A stretch of 43,794 bases of DNA from assembly GCA_900540535.1 (NCBI GenBank), contig UQGM01000019.1:1-43794 (forward strand), in the 5' to 3' direction. Within the stretch, counting starts at the first letter, position 1, and every line of letters begins with the position of its first letter. Made by a program: the position numbers and the translations under genes. Source of the DNA: an uncultured Oscillospiraceae bacterium (GTDB taxonomy: Bacteria; Bacillota; Clostridia; Oscillospirales; Acutalibacteraceae). A model generated the notes under the pieces. The model was given only the letters and a program-made list of their open reading frames with translations. It was not told the origin of the DNA and did not search any database. Below, in pieces: positions 9,391 to 18,125 of this stretch.

Positions 9391-10602
9391 ATGGGACTTT
9401 TCAAAAAAATCAATTCAGGTCTTAAAAAGACCCGTGACAGTATGTCCGGAGCCATTAGCAGTATGCTGGGCGGATATTCGGAAATTGACGATGAGCTTTA
9501 TGAGGAGCTCGAAGAAATTCTCGTTATGGGAGATGTAGGAGTAAAAACCGCTCAGGACATTACTTCAGAGCTCAGAAAGAGAGTTCAGAAAAAGAATATA
9601 AGAAAACCCGAAAAGGTAAAGGAGCTCATTCAGGAAATTGTCGCCGATATGCTCAGAGGCGGCGAAGAGCTGGAGCTTGAAACAATCCCCTCGGTGATAC
9701 TTGTAATAGGCGTTAACGGAGCGGGCAAAACTACTACTATCGGTAAAATGGCAGCTCTTTTTAAAGCACAGGGCAAAAAGGTAATTTTAGGCGCAGCGGA
9801 TACATTTCGTGCCGCAGCCATAGAGCAGCTTGAAGTCTGGGCAGAGCGTGCAGGCGTTGATATTATAAAGCACAGAGAGGGAGCAGATCCTGCTGCTGTC
9901 GTGTTTGATACAGTCTGTGCAGGTAAGGCAAGAGAAGCGGATATAATCATCTGCGACACTGCGGGAAGACTTCACAATAAAAAGAACCTTATGGAAGAAC
10001 TTGCAAAAATCTATAAGGTAATCGACAGAGAAATGCCTTATTCCGACCGTGAAGTGCTTCTGGTTCTCGATGCTACAACGGGACAGAATGCAGTAAATCA
10101 GGCAAAGGAATTTAAAAACGTTGCCGATATAACGGGTATAATTCTTACAAAGCTTGACGGAACCGCAAGAGGCGGTGTTGTCCTTGCAATTAAGAATGAT
10201 CTCGGAATACCTGTAAAATTCATCGGTGTCGGTGAAAAAATAGACGATCTTCAGCCCTTTAGCCCCGAGGCATTTGCAAAGGGACTTTTCGAGGCTATGC
10301 CGGAAAACGAAGAGGAGGATGAAAATGAAGAAGCGGGACAGAAAGATGATAGCGAAAATCTGGAACTCACTGAATCAGAACACGGAGAGGACGCATCCTC
10401 TTCTTATGCCGAAGAAGCCGAAGGAGATAACGGTGTGGACTTTTCTGGGGAATCCTACGAGGAACCGCAGACCGAAGAAGCTGAAGAAATGGCAGTAATC
10501 TCCGAAGAGGAAACGGACGAGTCTGACTCAGAGGAAGCTGAGGAAGAGCCGAAAGAAAAGAAGAGGAGGGGATTCTTTGGACTTTTTAATCGCAACTCAT
10601 AA
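9391..10602 (+). CDS. ftsY: Signal recognition particle receptor FtsY with an acidic C-terminal extension
   Basis: SRP-receptor GTPase for co-translational membrane targeting. The N-terminus MGLFKKINSGLKKTRDS is a basic amphipathic membrane-binding helix, and the NG domain follows: P-loop GVNGAGKTTT at about 107-116, DTFRAAAIEQL, DTAGRLHNKKNLMEEL, TKLDGTARGG and GVGEKIDDLQPF. The NG domain ends near residue 303. About 100 residues follow that are extremely acidic and Ser-rich, and the protein then ends in a basic-aromatic tail KEKKRRGFFGLFNRNS. The acidic region of E. coli FtsY is N-terminal, so a C-terminal one is unusual. The last 26 bases overlap rdgB. Preceded by AAAGGGATGAAATAA. Confidence 0.96.
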   Translation: MGLFKKINSGLKKTRDSMSGAISSMLGGYSEIDDELYEELEEILVMGDVGVKTAQDITSELRKRVQKKNIRKPEKVKELIQEIVADMLRGGEELELETIPSVILVIGVNGAGKTTTIGKMAALFKAQGKKVILGAADTFRAAAIEQLEVWAERAGVDIIKHREGADPAAVVFDTVCAGKAREADIIICDTAGRLHNKKNLMEELAKIYKVIDREMPYSDREVLLVLDATTGQNAVNQAKEFKNVADITGIILTKLDGTARGGVVLAIKNDLGIPVKFIGVGEKIDDLQPFSPEAFAKGLFEAMPENEEEDENEEAGQKDDSENLELTESEHGEDASSSYAEEAEGDNGVDFSGESYEEPQTEEAEEMAVISEEETDESDSEEAEEEPKEKKRRGFFGLFNRNS

Positions 10603-11164
10603 TCTTAAAAAGAGGGAAGAGCTTCAGAGAATACTTTCTCCCTTGGGAGTGAGAGTTTTAACTGCTGAGGAAGCAGGAGTAAACCTTTCCGATGTTGATG
10701 AAACAGGCGTTACATTTGAAGAAAACGCTGCACTTAAAGCTCACAGCGGATGCCGTGAATCAGGTATGCCCGTTATAGCTGACGACTCAGGTCTCGAAGT
10801 GGACGCTCTCGGCGGTGAACCGGGAGTTTACTCTGCACGCTATGCAGGTGAGCACGGCAACGATAAAAAGAACATAGAAAAGCTTCTTAAAAATCTCGAA
10901 AATGTGCCGGAAGAAAAGCGTACAGGCAGATTTGTCTGCGCTGTGTGCTGTGTTTTTCCCGACGGAAGAGAGATAACTCTCAGGGGAACCTGTGAGGGAA
11001 AAATAGGCTTTGAACCTGCTGGAAACGGCGGATTCGGCTATGACCCTGTTTTTTATGTAGGCGAAAAAAGCTTTGGCGAGCTTACCAGTGAAGAAAAGGA
11101 TAAAATAAGCCACAGAGGTAGCGCAATGCGACAGCTAAGCGAAAAACTTAAAGAATATATTTGA
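10577..11164 (+). CDS. rdgB: Non-canonical purine NTP pyrophosphatase (RdgB/HAM1 family)
   Basis: House-cleaning enzyme that hydrolyses dITP, ITP and XTP to monophosphates and keeps deaminated purines out of DNA and RNA. The 195-residue protein shows the family N-terminus DFLIATHNLKKREEL, the metal and substrate block ADDSGLEVDALGGEPGVYSA, GGFGYDPVFYV and the C-terminal SHRGSAM. The start is TTG at 10577, placed by a strong GAGGAGGG Shine-Dalgarno sequence seven bases upstream and by the conserved N-terminus. It overlaps the 3' end of ftsY by 26 bases, so translation is probably coupled. Confidence 0.95.
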   Translation: MDFLIATHNLKKREELQRILSPLGVRVLTAEEAGVNLSDVDETGVTFEENAALKAHSGCRESGMPVIADDSGLEVDALGGEPGVYSARYAGEHGNDKKNIEKLLKNLENVPEEKRTGRFVCAVCCVFPDGREITLRGTCEGKIGFEPAGNGGFGYDPVFYVGEKSFGELTSEEKDKISHRGSAMRQLSEKLKEYI

Positions 11165-11184
11165 AAATCCAAAGGAGTTAACAT

Positions 11185-11568
11185 ATGACAAGTAAGGAAA
11201 GAGCAGCTCTCAGGGGACAGGCAAACAGCCTTGAACCTCTTTTCCAGGTGGGAAAGGGCGGAATATCCGAAGGCGTTATAAAGCAGACAGCGGAAGCTCT
11301 CGAAAAGAGAGAGCTTATCAAGCTCAAGGTGCTCCTTGAGTCCTGTCCGGAAACACCCCGCCAGGTAGCCGATACCCTTGCCGCCGAAACAGGCAGCGAG
11401 GTTGTACAGGTAATAGGCGGATGCATGGTATTTTATAAATACAATCCGGAGCTTCATAAGCCCGAAAAAAAGACTGTTTCAAAGCCCGCTGCAAAAAAGG
11501 CAGCTAGCCGAAACAGCCGTGACCGTCGTACAGGCGGAAAAGGCGGATACTGGGGCAAGAAATATTGA
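11185..11568 (+). CDS. yhbY: YhbY-type CRM-domain RNA-binding protein
   Basis: A 127-residue protein whose first 95 or so residues form a CRM (YhbY) domain: TSKERAALRGQANSLEPLFQVGKGG, then KRELIKLKVLL and a GG-VQVIGGC segment near IGGCMVFYK. Proteins of this family bind pre-ribosomal large-subunit RNA and help ribosome assembly. A basic tail of Lys, Arg and Gly follows (about residues 95-127), fitting RNA contact. Preceded by AAAGGAG. It lies between rdgB and nadD, and a yhbY-nadD-yqeK-rsfS order is common in Firmicutes. Confidence 0.9.
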   Translation: MTSKERAALRGQANSLEPLFQVGKGGISEGVIKQTAEALEKRELIKLKVLLESCPETPRQVADTLAAETGSEVVQVIGGCMVFYKYNPELHKPEKKTVSKPAAKKAASRNSRDRRTGGKGGYWGKKY

Positions 11569-11655
11569 TTTGTTTTGCGCCGTTCGGCAGCAAAATTTCA
11601 GATTCGGGGCAGGGGACGGTAAAGCATCCCCGTTCCCACAGTCAGGTGAATTTTA

Positions 11656-12261
11656 TTGGCAGATGTAGGAATTTTAGGGGGAACATTCAATCCTCCTCAT
11701 AACGGACATATCCGTCTTGCAGGTGAGTTCAGGGAAAAGCTGGGACTTGATAAAATTCTTTTGATTCCCACCTATACGCCTCCTCACAAGCAGGCGAAAG
11801 AGCTTGCCTCAGCTGAGGACAGACTCAACATGTGTTCAATAATCGCCGAAACCACTGATTTTTTAGAGGTTTCGGATATTGAAATAAACAGGGGCGGCAA
11901 GAGCTATACTGTGGATACTTTAAGGGAGCTTACAAAAAAGCATCCCGAAAACAATTATTTTTTTCTCATGGGCTCCGATATGTTTCTGACCTTTCATCTT
12001 TGGAGGGAATACAGAGAGATCTTTTCTCTTTGCACTCTCTGTGTTGCCTCAAGAGAGAACGGCAGTGATTATGAAAAACTTATAGAGTATGCAAAAGAAA
12101 CTTTCGGCAAAGAGTGGGGTAAAGTGCGGATTTCTCCCCTTGAACCTATGGAGCTCAGTTCCACTGAAGTTCGAGAGGCTTTGCACAGGGGCGAAGAGCT
12201 TTCGGGACTTGTACCCGAAAGGATAGAGGAATATATTATGAAAAGAGGCCTTTACAGATGA
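11656..12261 (+). CDS. nadD: Nicotinate-nucleotide adenylyltransferase
   Basis: Joins ATP and nicotinate mononucleotide to make deamido-NAD. The nucleotidyltransferase motif GTFNPPHNGH is at residues 9-18, followed by LLIPTYTPPHK, FLMGSDMF and the C-terminal SSTEVREAL (ISSTxIR-type) motif. It has 201 residues, the usual length. The start is a TTG at 11656 with AGGTGAA upstream; no ATG fits before the conserved N-terminus ADVGILGGTF. An 87-base gap separates it from yhbY, and it overlaps yqeK by four bases (ATGA). Confidence 0.95.
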   Translation: MADVGILGGTFNPPHNGHIRLAGEFREKLGLDKILLIPTYTPPHKQAKELASAEDRLNMCSIIAETTDFLEVSDIEINRGGKSYTVDTLRELTKKHPENNYFFLMGSDMFLTFHLWREYREIFSLCTLCVASRENGSDYEKLIEYAKETFGKEWGKVRISPLEPMELSSTEVREALHRGEELSGLVPERIEEYIMKRGLYR

Positions 12262-12851
12262 ATGAAGTATACAATAACGAAGAATATATTGAGGTCTTAC
12301 GTGAAAAGCTGACTCCGGCAAGATTTGAGCATTCCTTATGTGTTGCAAAATCTGCCAGAAAGCTTGCTCTCAAATACGGCGCAGACGCTGAAAAAGCTTA
12401 TACCGCAGGACTTGTCCACGACGTTATGAAAAACGAAACCCCGGCTGTCCAGTTGAAAATAATAAAAGATGCTGATATAATATTAAACTGTGCTGAAAGG
12501 CTCAATCCCAAGCTTTGGCACGCAATTTCGGGCTCTGTTTATATACAGAAAGAGTTCGGAATTGAGAATGAAGATATTATAAACGCAGTTCGTTATCACA
12601 CTACAGCCAGAGCGGATATGGGACTTCTTGAAAAGGTTTTGTATATAGCTGATTTCATTTCTGCCGACAGAACCTATGAGGGAGTCGAGCTTATGCGTCA
12701 GGCAGCTGAAAAAAGCCTTGATGAAGCTATAACCGAGGGCCTGAGATTCAGTATTGAGGAGCTTGCCCATAACGGTTTTGCAATACATCCTGACAGCGTT
12801 GAGGCTTATAACGAAATGCTTCTTAAAAATTTCGAAAATAAGAACGGATGA
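12258..12851 (+). CDS. yqeK: HD-domain nucleotide hydrolase YqeK (probable Ap4A hydrolase)
   Basis: A 197-residue HD-superfamily protein. The metal ligands are visible as H25 (RFEHSLCVAK), H54-D55 (GLVHDVMKN), a central H in NPKLWHAISGSVY and RYHTTA, and a late D in VLYIADFIS. Characterised YqeK proteins are symmetrical diadenosine tetraphosphate hydrolases, so it probably removes the Ap4A alarmone. It is translationally coupled to nadD at its start and to the following membrane-protein gene at its end, both as ATGA overlaps. Confidence 0.92.
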   Translation: MNEVYNNEEYIEVLREKLTPARFEHSLCVAKSARKLALKYGADAEKAYTAGLVHDVMKNETPAVQLKIIKDADIILNCAERLNPKLWHAISGSVYIQKEFGIENEDIINAVRYHTTARADMGLLEKVLYIADFISADRTYEGVELMRQAAEKSLDEAITEGLRFSIEELAHNGFAIHPDSVEAYNEMLLKNFENKNG

Positions 12852-14437
12852 ATATTTTGAAAGATAAGCTAAGACAAAACCGTGAACAGCTCACAGTATT
12901 GCTTTTTGCCGCAGCTGTTTCACTTATATTCCTGTCTTTTTTCTCAAAGAACTCATTCTTTTACCCGCTCAATAACGGTGCGGATATAAATATGTTTTAT
13001 ACCATGGGCAAAGGTATAGCAAACGGCCTTGTCTGCTATCGTGATATATTTGACCAAAAGGGACCTATATGGTATTTTCTCTATACAATAGCCTATTTTC
13101 TTGACAGAAACGGCTACTGGGGAATATTTCTGATTGAGATAATCTCTTTCACTTTTTTCCTTTATTTTACTTACAAGGCCATGAAGCTTTACGGCGGTGA
13201 AAAATTCTTTTATTTTACAGCCCCGATTTTAGCTTTCTGCACCATGGGCAACGGCTCATTCTGGCAGGGAGGTCAGGCTGAAGAGCTTATATTCCCGCTT
13301 TTGGCGTATCTGCTTTACTCGCTGCTTCGATATTTCAAAGAGGATTATCCCGAAAAGCCCATGGATTATAAAACCCTGCTAATTAACGGTATATGTTCAG
13401 GACTTGTATTCTGGTCAAAGTTCACTCTTATTGTGCCGTGGTTTATTTTTATGGCAGGCGTTTTCATTATAATGATTTCACGAAAGCACGTGAAAAGAGC
13501 ATTTATAAGCTGCCTTGTGTTTTTGGCAGGCACACTTATACCGACAGTTCCTGTGTTTATTTACTTTATTGCAAACGGCGCTGTGGGAGATTTAGTACAG
13601 GTATATTTCATTGAAAATATATTCGGATATTCTCCTACTGTTCAGTCCGATGAAAGTACCCTGGAGACACTTTGGAAAAACGTAGAGCTGGGTATAGAGC
13701 GCATAGGTCCGTCAATGGTTTTGGCTCTTTTCGGCGGAGTGGGTTTACTCTTTGCAAAGAAAAGATACCTTCCCGATTGGCGTACAAAAATCATTTTCCC
13801 GGTTATGTTTCTTGCCTCAGTTCTCGGCATATACGGCGGCGGTACATCCTATATGTATTATCCGGCGGCGCTTATTCCCTACGCTTTGCTGGGAGCGGCA
13901 GTGCTGGGAGATGTAATGAATGAGGGCTGGAAATACATACCTGAAAAGGCAAAGCCCAAAACGATTTTCGCAGTAGCTGTTGTCGCTTCAATGATAATTT
14001 CCTTTGCGGCGACCTTTGACGGAAACCGAAATATACATATCCTTTTTGAGAAAAAAGAGGATACGGTTCAATACAGATTTGCCGAGACTATAAATTCCGT
14101 CCCCGGTTCCACAATGATAAACTACGGTTTTCTTGACCACGGTTTTTATATGGCGGCGGATAAGCTTCCGGTAACCAAATATTTTGCCAGAATAAATCTC
14201 AAGTATGAGGCATTGCCGGAGATGTATATAGCGCAGCGTGATGTTGTAAAAAACGGCGAAGCGGATTTTGTAGTTCTTAAAATCAGCAAGGATTACACCC
14301 TTGATTATATTGAGAAAATTTATGGAAGTCTTTTTGACGATTATATTGTTGTTGACGATATGATATACTATAACGGCGATTCAAAGTGGGAAAGTCACTA
14401 TATACTTCTTGCCCATGAAAGCGTCGATTTATATTAA
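12848..14437 (+). CDS. Polytopic membrane protein, GT-C-type glycosyltransferase-like
   Basis: A 529-residue integral membrane protein with around ten to twelve hydrophobic segments; the first is at about residues 17-33 (VLLFAAAVSLIFLSFF). The first extracytoplasmic loop carries an Asp (NNGADINMFYTMGKG) and the motif YRDIFDQKGP, a pattern I associate with ArnT/PMT-like GT-C transferases that use lipid-linked sugars at the outer membrane face. The C-terminal 130 residues are soluble. The substrate cannot be told from sequence. Its ATG overlaps the yqeK stop, so it is a true member of the operon, in the place where many Clostridia carry a LytR-CpsA-Psr gene. Confidence 0.7.
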   Translation: MNILKDKLRQNREQLTVLLFAAAVSLIFLSFFSKNSFFYPLNNGADINMFYTMGKGIANGLVCYRDIFDQKGPIWYFLYTIAYFLDRNGYWGIFLIEIISFTFFLYFTYKAMKLYGGEKFFYFTAPILAFCTMGNGSFWQGGQAEELIFPLLAYLLYSLLRYFKEDYPEKPMDYKTLLINGICSGLVFWSKFTLIVPWFIFMAGVFIIMISRKHVKRAFISCLVFLAGTLIPTVPVFIYFIANGAVGDLVQVYFIENIFGYSPTVQSDESTLETLWKNVELGIERIGPSMVLALFGGVGLLFAKKRYLPDWRTKIIFPVMFLASVLGIYGGGTSYMYYPAALIPYALLGAAVLGDVMNEGWKYIPEKAKPKTIFAVAVVASMIISFAATFDGNRNIHILFEKKEDTVQYRFAETINSVPGSTMINYGFLDHGFYMAADKLPVTKYFARINLKYEALPEMYIAQRDVVKNGEADFVVLKISKDYTLDYIEKIYGSLFDDYIVVDDMIYYNGDSKWESHYILLAHESVDLY

Positions 14438-14449
14438 GGAAGTGAAGAA

Positions 14450-14815
14450 ATGAATACAAAGGAAATGCTTACTGTTGCCGTGAAAGCTCTCGATGAGAAA
14501 AAGGCGATGGATATAAAGGTTATGGAAATAGGCGACCTTACAATAGTTGCGGAGGATTTTGTAATTGCCACAGGTACTTCCACAACTCATGTAAAGGCTC
14601 TTGCCGATGAGGTTGAGTATGCTCTTTCTCAAAAGGGCGTTGAGCCCGATCACATTGAGGGCAAATCAACAGGCTGGATAGTTCTCGATTACGAGACAGT
14701 TGTTGTGCATGTATTTCTCGGTGAAAGCCGTGAATATTACAATCTTGAGCGTCTTTGGACAGATGCGAAAGAGATAGATATAAAAGACCTTATTGGAAAT
14801 GGGGAGAATGAATAA
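14450..14815 (+). CDS. rsfS: Ribosomal silencing factor RsfS
   Basis: A 121-residue protein of the RsfS/YbeB/Iojap family, which binds L14 on the 50S subunit and blocks joining with 30S during starvation. Family blocks: MDIKVMEIGDLTIVAEDFVIATG, STTHVKALADEVE, STGWIVLDYETVVVHVFLGESREYYNLERLW. It begins 12 bases after the membrane-protein gene with AAGGAAGTGAAGAA upstream, and its TAA overlaps the leuS start codon (TAATG). Confidence 0.95.
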   Translation: MNTKEMLTVAVKALDEKKAMDIKVMEIGDLTIVAEDFVIATGTSTTHVKALADEVEYALSQKGVEPDHIEGKSTGWIVLDYETVVVHVFLGESREYYNLERLWTDAKEIDIKDLIGNGENE

Positions 14816-17223
14816 TGGCATACGATTTTAAAGCGACAGAGAAAAAATGGCAGGATATATGGGAGGAAAAAGGCACTTTCCATGCGAAAAATGACTATAC
14901 TCTTCCTAAGTTTTACTGTCTTGTAGAGTTCCCTTATCCTTCGGGACAGGGACTTCACGTGGGACATCCTCGTTCATACACCGCACTTGATATAGTTGCG
15001 AGAAAAAAGAGACTTGAGGGTTACAACGTACTTTATCCCATGGGATGGGACGCTTTCGGACTCCCCACTGAAAACTTTGCAATTAAGAACCACATTCATC
15101 CTGAAATTGTTACAGCCAATAACATCGCAAGATTCAAGCAGCAGCTTCAGTCCCTTGGTTTTTCATTTGACTGGAGCAGAGAGATAAATACAACTGATCC
15201 CAATTATTACAAGTGGACACAGTGGATTTTCCTCCAGCTGTTTAAAAAGGGACTTGCCTATAAAAAGGAAATGGCAGTTAACTGGTGTACTTCCTGTAAG
15301 TGCGTTCTTGCAAACGAAGAGGTTGTAAACGGCGTTTGCGAGCGCTGCGGATCAGAGGTTGTAAGAAAGGTAAAGAGCCAGTGGATGCTTAAAATCACTG
15401 AGTATGCACAGAGACTTATAGATGACCTTGATGACCTTGATTACATTGAGAGAGTAAAGATTCAGCAGAAAAACTGGATCGGCCGCTCAACAGGTGCTGA
15501 GGTTGACTTTGGTACATCAACAGGCGATACCCTTACAGTTTATACAACACGTCCCGATACTCTTTTCGGCGCAACATATATGGTTATTTCTCCTGAACAT
15601 CCCTACATTGAAAAATGGTCAGGTATTCTTAAGAATATGGACGAAATCCGTGCATATCAGGAGACAGCCGCAAGAAAGTCAGATTTTGAGCGTACAGAGG
15701 TCAATAAAGATAAAACAGGTGTACGTCTTGACGGCGTAACCGCAATCAATCCTGTAAACGGCGACGAGATTCCGATCTTTATCTCCGACTACGTTCTTGT
15801 TTCCTACGGTACAGGCGCAATTATGGCTGTTCCTGCTCACGATACACGTGACTGGGAGTTTGCAAAGAAATTTGATCTTCCCATTATAGAAGTTGTCAAG
15901 GGCGGCGACGTCCAGAAAGAAGCCTTTACAGACTGTGCAACAGGCGTAATGGTAAACTCAGGCTTCCTTACAGGCAAAACTGTTGAAGAGGCTAAGGCAG
16001 CTATAACACAGTGGCTCACCGATGAGGGCAAGGGTCACGCAAAGGTCAACTATAAGCTTCGTGACTGGGTTTTCTCACGTCAGAGATACTGGGGTGAGCC
16101 TATTCCGATAGTTCACTGCGACAAGTGCGGATATGTTGCTCTTGATGAGTCAGAGCTTCCCCTTAAGCTTCCCAAGGTTGATTCCTATGAGCCTACCGAA
16201 AATGGCGAATCACCTCTTGCACAGATGACAGACTGGGTAAATACAACCTGTCCTCACTGCGGAGGCCCCGCAAAGCGTGAGACAGATACAATGCCTCAGT
16301 GGGCAGGTTCTTCATGGTACTTCCTTCGTTACTGTGATCCTCACAATAACGACGCTCTTGCTTCAAAAGAAGCTCTCGAGTACTGGACTCCCGTTGACTG
16401 GTACAACGGCGGTATGGAGCATACAACTCTCCACCTTCTTTACAGCCGTTTCTGGCATAAATTCCTCTATGATATCGGTGTAGTTCCCACATCTGAACCT
16501 TACTCAAAGAGAACAAGCCACGGAATGATTTTAGGTTCCAACGGTGAAAAGATGAGTAAGTCAAGAGGTAACGTCGTTAACCCCGACGATATCGTAAACG
16601 AGTACGGCGCAGATACAATGCGTCTTTACGAGATGTTTATAGGCGACTTTGAAAAGGCAGCTCCCTGGAACAACGACAGCATCAAGGGATGCAGACGTTT
16701 CGTTGAAAGAGTATGGGGACTTCAGGATATCGTCTGTGACGGCGAATACCGCAAGGAGCTTGAGGGCGATATGCACCGTACAATAAAGAAAGTAACCGGT
16801 GATATCGACGCTCTTAAGTGCAACACTGCAATTGCTGCAATGATGAGCCTTCTCAATAAGTTCTATGAAACAGGAAAGATTACAAAGTCAGAACTTCACG
16901 ACTTTATTATAATTCTCAATCCCTTTGCTCCTCACGTTACAGAAGAGCTCTGGCAGGTATGCGGCTTTGAGGGCATGGTAAATGAAGCTAAGTGGCCGAC
17001 ATACGATGAAGAAAAGTGCAAGGAGAACGAAATAGAAATCGTCGCTCAGATTAACGGTAAGGTAAGAGCAAAGCTTATTGTTCCCGCCGAAATCGAAAGC
17101 GCCGAGGCTATCGCTCTTGCAAAGGCAGAGCCCAATATTGCAAAGGCAATCGAGGGCATGAATATTGTCAAGGAACTCTACGTAAAGGGCAGACTTGTAA
17201 ATATTGTAGTAAAACCCATGTAA
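14815..17223 (+). CDS. leuS: Leucyl-tRNA synthetase
   Basis: Class I aminoacyl-tRNA synthetase of 802 residues. The HIGH-type motif is HVGH at residues 48-51 within YPSGQGLHVGHPRSYTA. A zinc-binding segment CTSCKCVLANEEV...CERCGSEV lies at about 160-185, the CP1 editing domain contains YTTRPDTLFGATYMV and GTGAIMAVPAHDTRDWEFA, and the KMSKS loop (KMSKSRGN) is near residue 580. The C-terminus ends in the leucyl-specific VNGKVR-like INGKVRAKL block. It is coupled to rsfS by TAATG with GGGGAGAATGA just upstream. It is the last gene before the rpsU promoter. Confidence 0.98.
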   Translation: MAYDFKATEKKWQDIWEEKGTFHAKNDYTLPKFYCLVEFPYPSGQGLHVGHPRSYTALDIVARKKRLEGYNVLYPMGWDAFGLPTENFAIKNHIHPEIVTANNIARFKQQLQSLGFSFDWSREINTTDPNYYKWTQWIFLQLFKKGLAYKKEMAVNWCTSCKCVLANEEVVNGVCERCGSEVVRKVKSQWMLKITEYAQRLIDDLDDLDYIERVKIQQKNWIGRSTGAEVDFGTSTGDTLTVYTTRPDTLFGATYMVISPEHPYIEKWSGILKNMDEIRAYQETAARKSDFERTEVNKDKTGVRLDGVTAINPVNGDEIPIFISDYVLVSYGTGAIMAVPAHDTRDWEFAKKFDLPIIEVVKGGDVQKEAFTDCATGVMVNSGFLTGKTVEEAKAAITQWLTDEGKGHAKVNYKLRDWVFSRQRYWGEPIPIVHCDKCGYVALDESELPLKLPKVDSYEPTENGESPLAQMTDWVNTTCPHCGGPAKRETDTMPQWAGSSWYFLRYCDPHNNDALASKEALEYWTPVDWYNGGMEHTTLHLLYSRFWHKFLYDIGVVPTSEPYSKRTSHGMILGSNGEKMSKSRGNVVNPDDIVNEYGADTMRLYEMFIGDFEKAAPWNNDSIKGCRRFVERVWGLQDIVCDGEYRKELEGDMHRTIKKVTGDIDALKCNTAIAAMMSLLNKFYETGKITKSELHDFIIILNPFAPHVTEELWQVCGFEGMVNEAKWPTYDEEKCKENEIEIVAQINGKVRAKLIVPAEIESAEAIALAKAEPNIAKAIEGMNIVKELYVKGRLVNIVVKPM

Positions 17224-17263
17224 AATATTTATGATAACGCCTTGACTAAAGCATATATAAAGG

Positions 17264-17293
17264 TTGACAAGCCGCTTTTCGTTATAGTATAAT
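17264..17293 (+). promoter_or_regulatory. Promoter for rpsU
   Basis: A consensus -35 TTGACA (17264-17269) and a consensus -10 TATAAT (17288-17293) are separated by 18 bases. The predicted start near 17300 gives rpsU a leader of about 50 bases. The leader carries a run of Shine-Dalgarno-like bases (GGAGGGAGGGAA) just before the ATG. Confidence 0.85.
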
Positions 17294-17352
17294 AATCAAA
17301 GTGTTATCACTAAATAATAAGACCCCTGCATCAGCGGAGGGAGGGAATATAG

Positions 17353-17529
17353 ATGAGTCAGGTTAAAGTTAAAGAAAACGAGTCACTTGAGAGTGCACTC
17401 AGACGTTTTAAGAGACAGACTTCAAGAGACGGCGTAATTCAGGAGGTTCGCAAAAGAGAACACTACGAAAAGCCCTCTGTAAGACGTAAGAAGAAGTCCG
17501 AGGCCGCTCGTAAGCGTAAATACAAGTAA
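17353..17529 (+). CDS. rpsU: Small ribosomal subunit protein S21
   Basis: A 58-residue highly basic protein, MSQVKVKENESLESALRRF at the start, then KRQTSRDGVIQEVRKREHYEKP and a C-terminal run rich in Arg and Lys (RRKKKSEAARKRK), the standard bS21 sequence. S21 sits near the platform of the 30S subunit and helps initiation. It has its own strong promoter and terminator, so it can be expressed apart from the leuS operon. The GGAGGGAGGG ribosome-binding site is very strong. Confidence 0.97.
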   Translation: MSQVKVKENESLESALRRFKRQTSRDGVIQEVRKREHYEKPSVRRKKKSEAARKRKYK

Positions 17530-17542
17530 GTAAATACATAAG

Positions 17543-17575
17543 GCGGGCTGCACAAGCGGTCCGCTTTTTGTGTTT
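17543..17575 (+). terminator. Intrinsic terminator after rpsU
   Basis: GCGGGCTG (17543-17550) pairs with CGGTCCGC (17557-17564) over eight base pairs with two G-U pairs and a six-base loop. TTTTTGTGTTTTG follows. It separates rpsU from yqeG, although read-through into yqeG is possible because no other clear promoter is seen before yqeG. Confidence 0.8.
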
Positions 17576-17600
17576 TGTAAGTTAAGAGAGGAGCAATTTA

Positions 17601-18125
17601 ATGAATAAAGCTATGCCCCGTTACAGGTTCAACAGACTGACGGACATAACACTTGAAGATATTGAGAGAATCGGCGGCAAGGGACTTTGCCTTGACGTTG
17701 ACAATACAACAGCATATGACTGCTCAAAGGAGTTTATCCCCGGTGTGCCCCAGTGGATTGAGGATATGAAAGCCAAAGGAATGAAAATGGTCATTCTCTC
17801 CAACGCAGTTCCGAAGAGAGCAAAGTGGATTTCCGGTGCCCTTGGTATTCCTGCAATCGGAATGTCCCTTAAGCCCATGCCCTGGGGATACATTAAAGCT
17901 GCCAGAATGATGGGCATTAAGTGCTCGGAAATGGTTGTAATAGGCGACCAGCTTTTCACCGACATCAGAGGCGGAAACATAGTGGGAGCCATTACGGTTT
18001 TTGTAAATCCTGCCCGTAAGGAGACAAGAAACGTAAAGATTTTTGAGAGCAGAAGAAGACGTGAAAAACCGATTTTAGAAGAATTTGACCGTATAAACGG
18101 AGTGAAAGCTAATGAAAAAGGTTAA
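17601..18125 (+). CDS. YqeG-family HAD-IIIA phosphatase
   Basis: A 174-residue HAD-superfamily protein. The nucleophile motif I is DVDNT at residues 32-36, motif II is VILSNAV, and motif III/IV is K-x-MPWGYIK followed by VIGDQLFTDIRGGN near residue 115. The YqeG group is widespread in Firmicutes; related eukaryotic members dephosphorylate phosphatidylglycerophosphate, but the bacterial substrate is not certain. GAGAGGAGC lies upstream of the ATG. It overlaps aroQ by 14 bases. Confidence 0.9.
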   Translation: MNKAMPRYRFNRLTDITLEDIERIGGKGLCLDVDNTTAYDCSKEFIPGVPQWIEDMKAKGMKMVILSNAVPKRAKWISGALGIPAIGMSLKPMPWGYIKAARMMGIKCSEMVVIGDQLFTDIRGGNIVGAITVFVNPARKETRNVKIFESRRRREKPILEEFDRINGVKANEKG

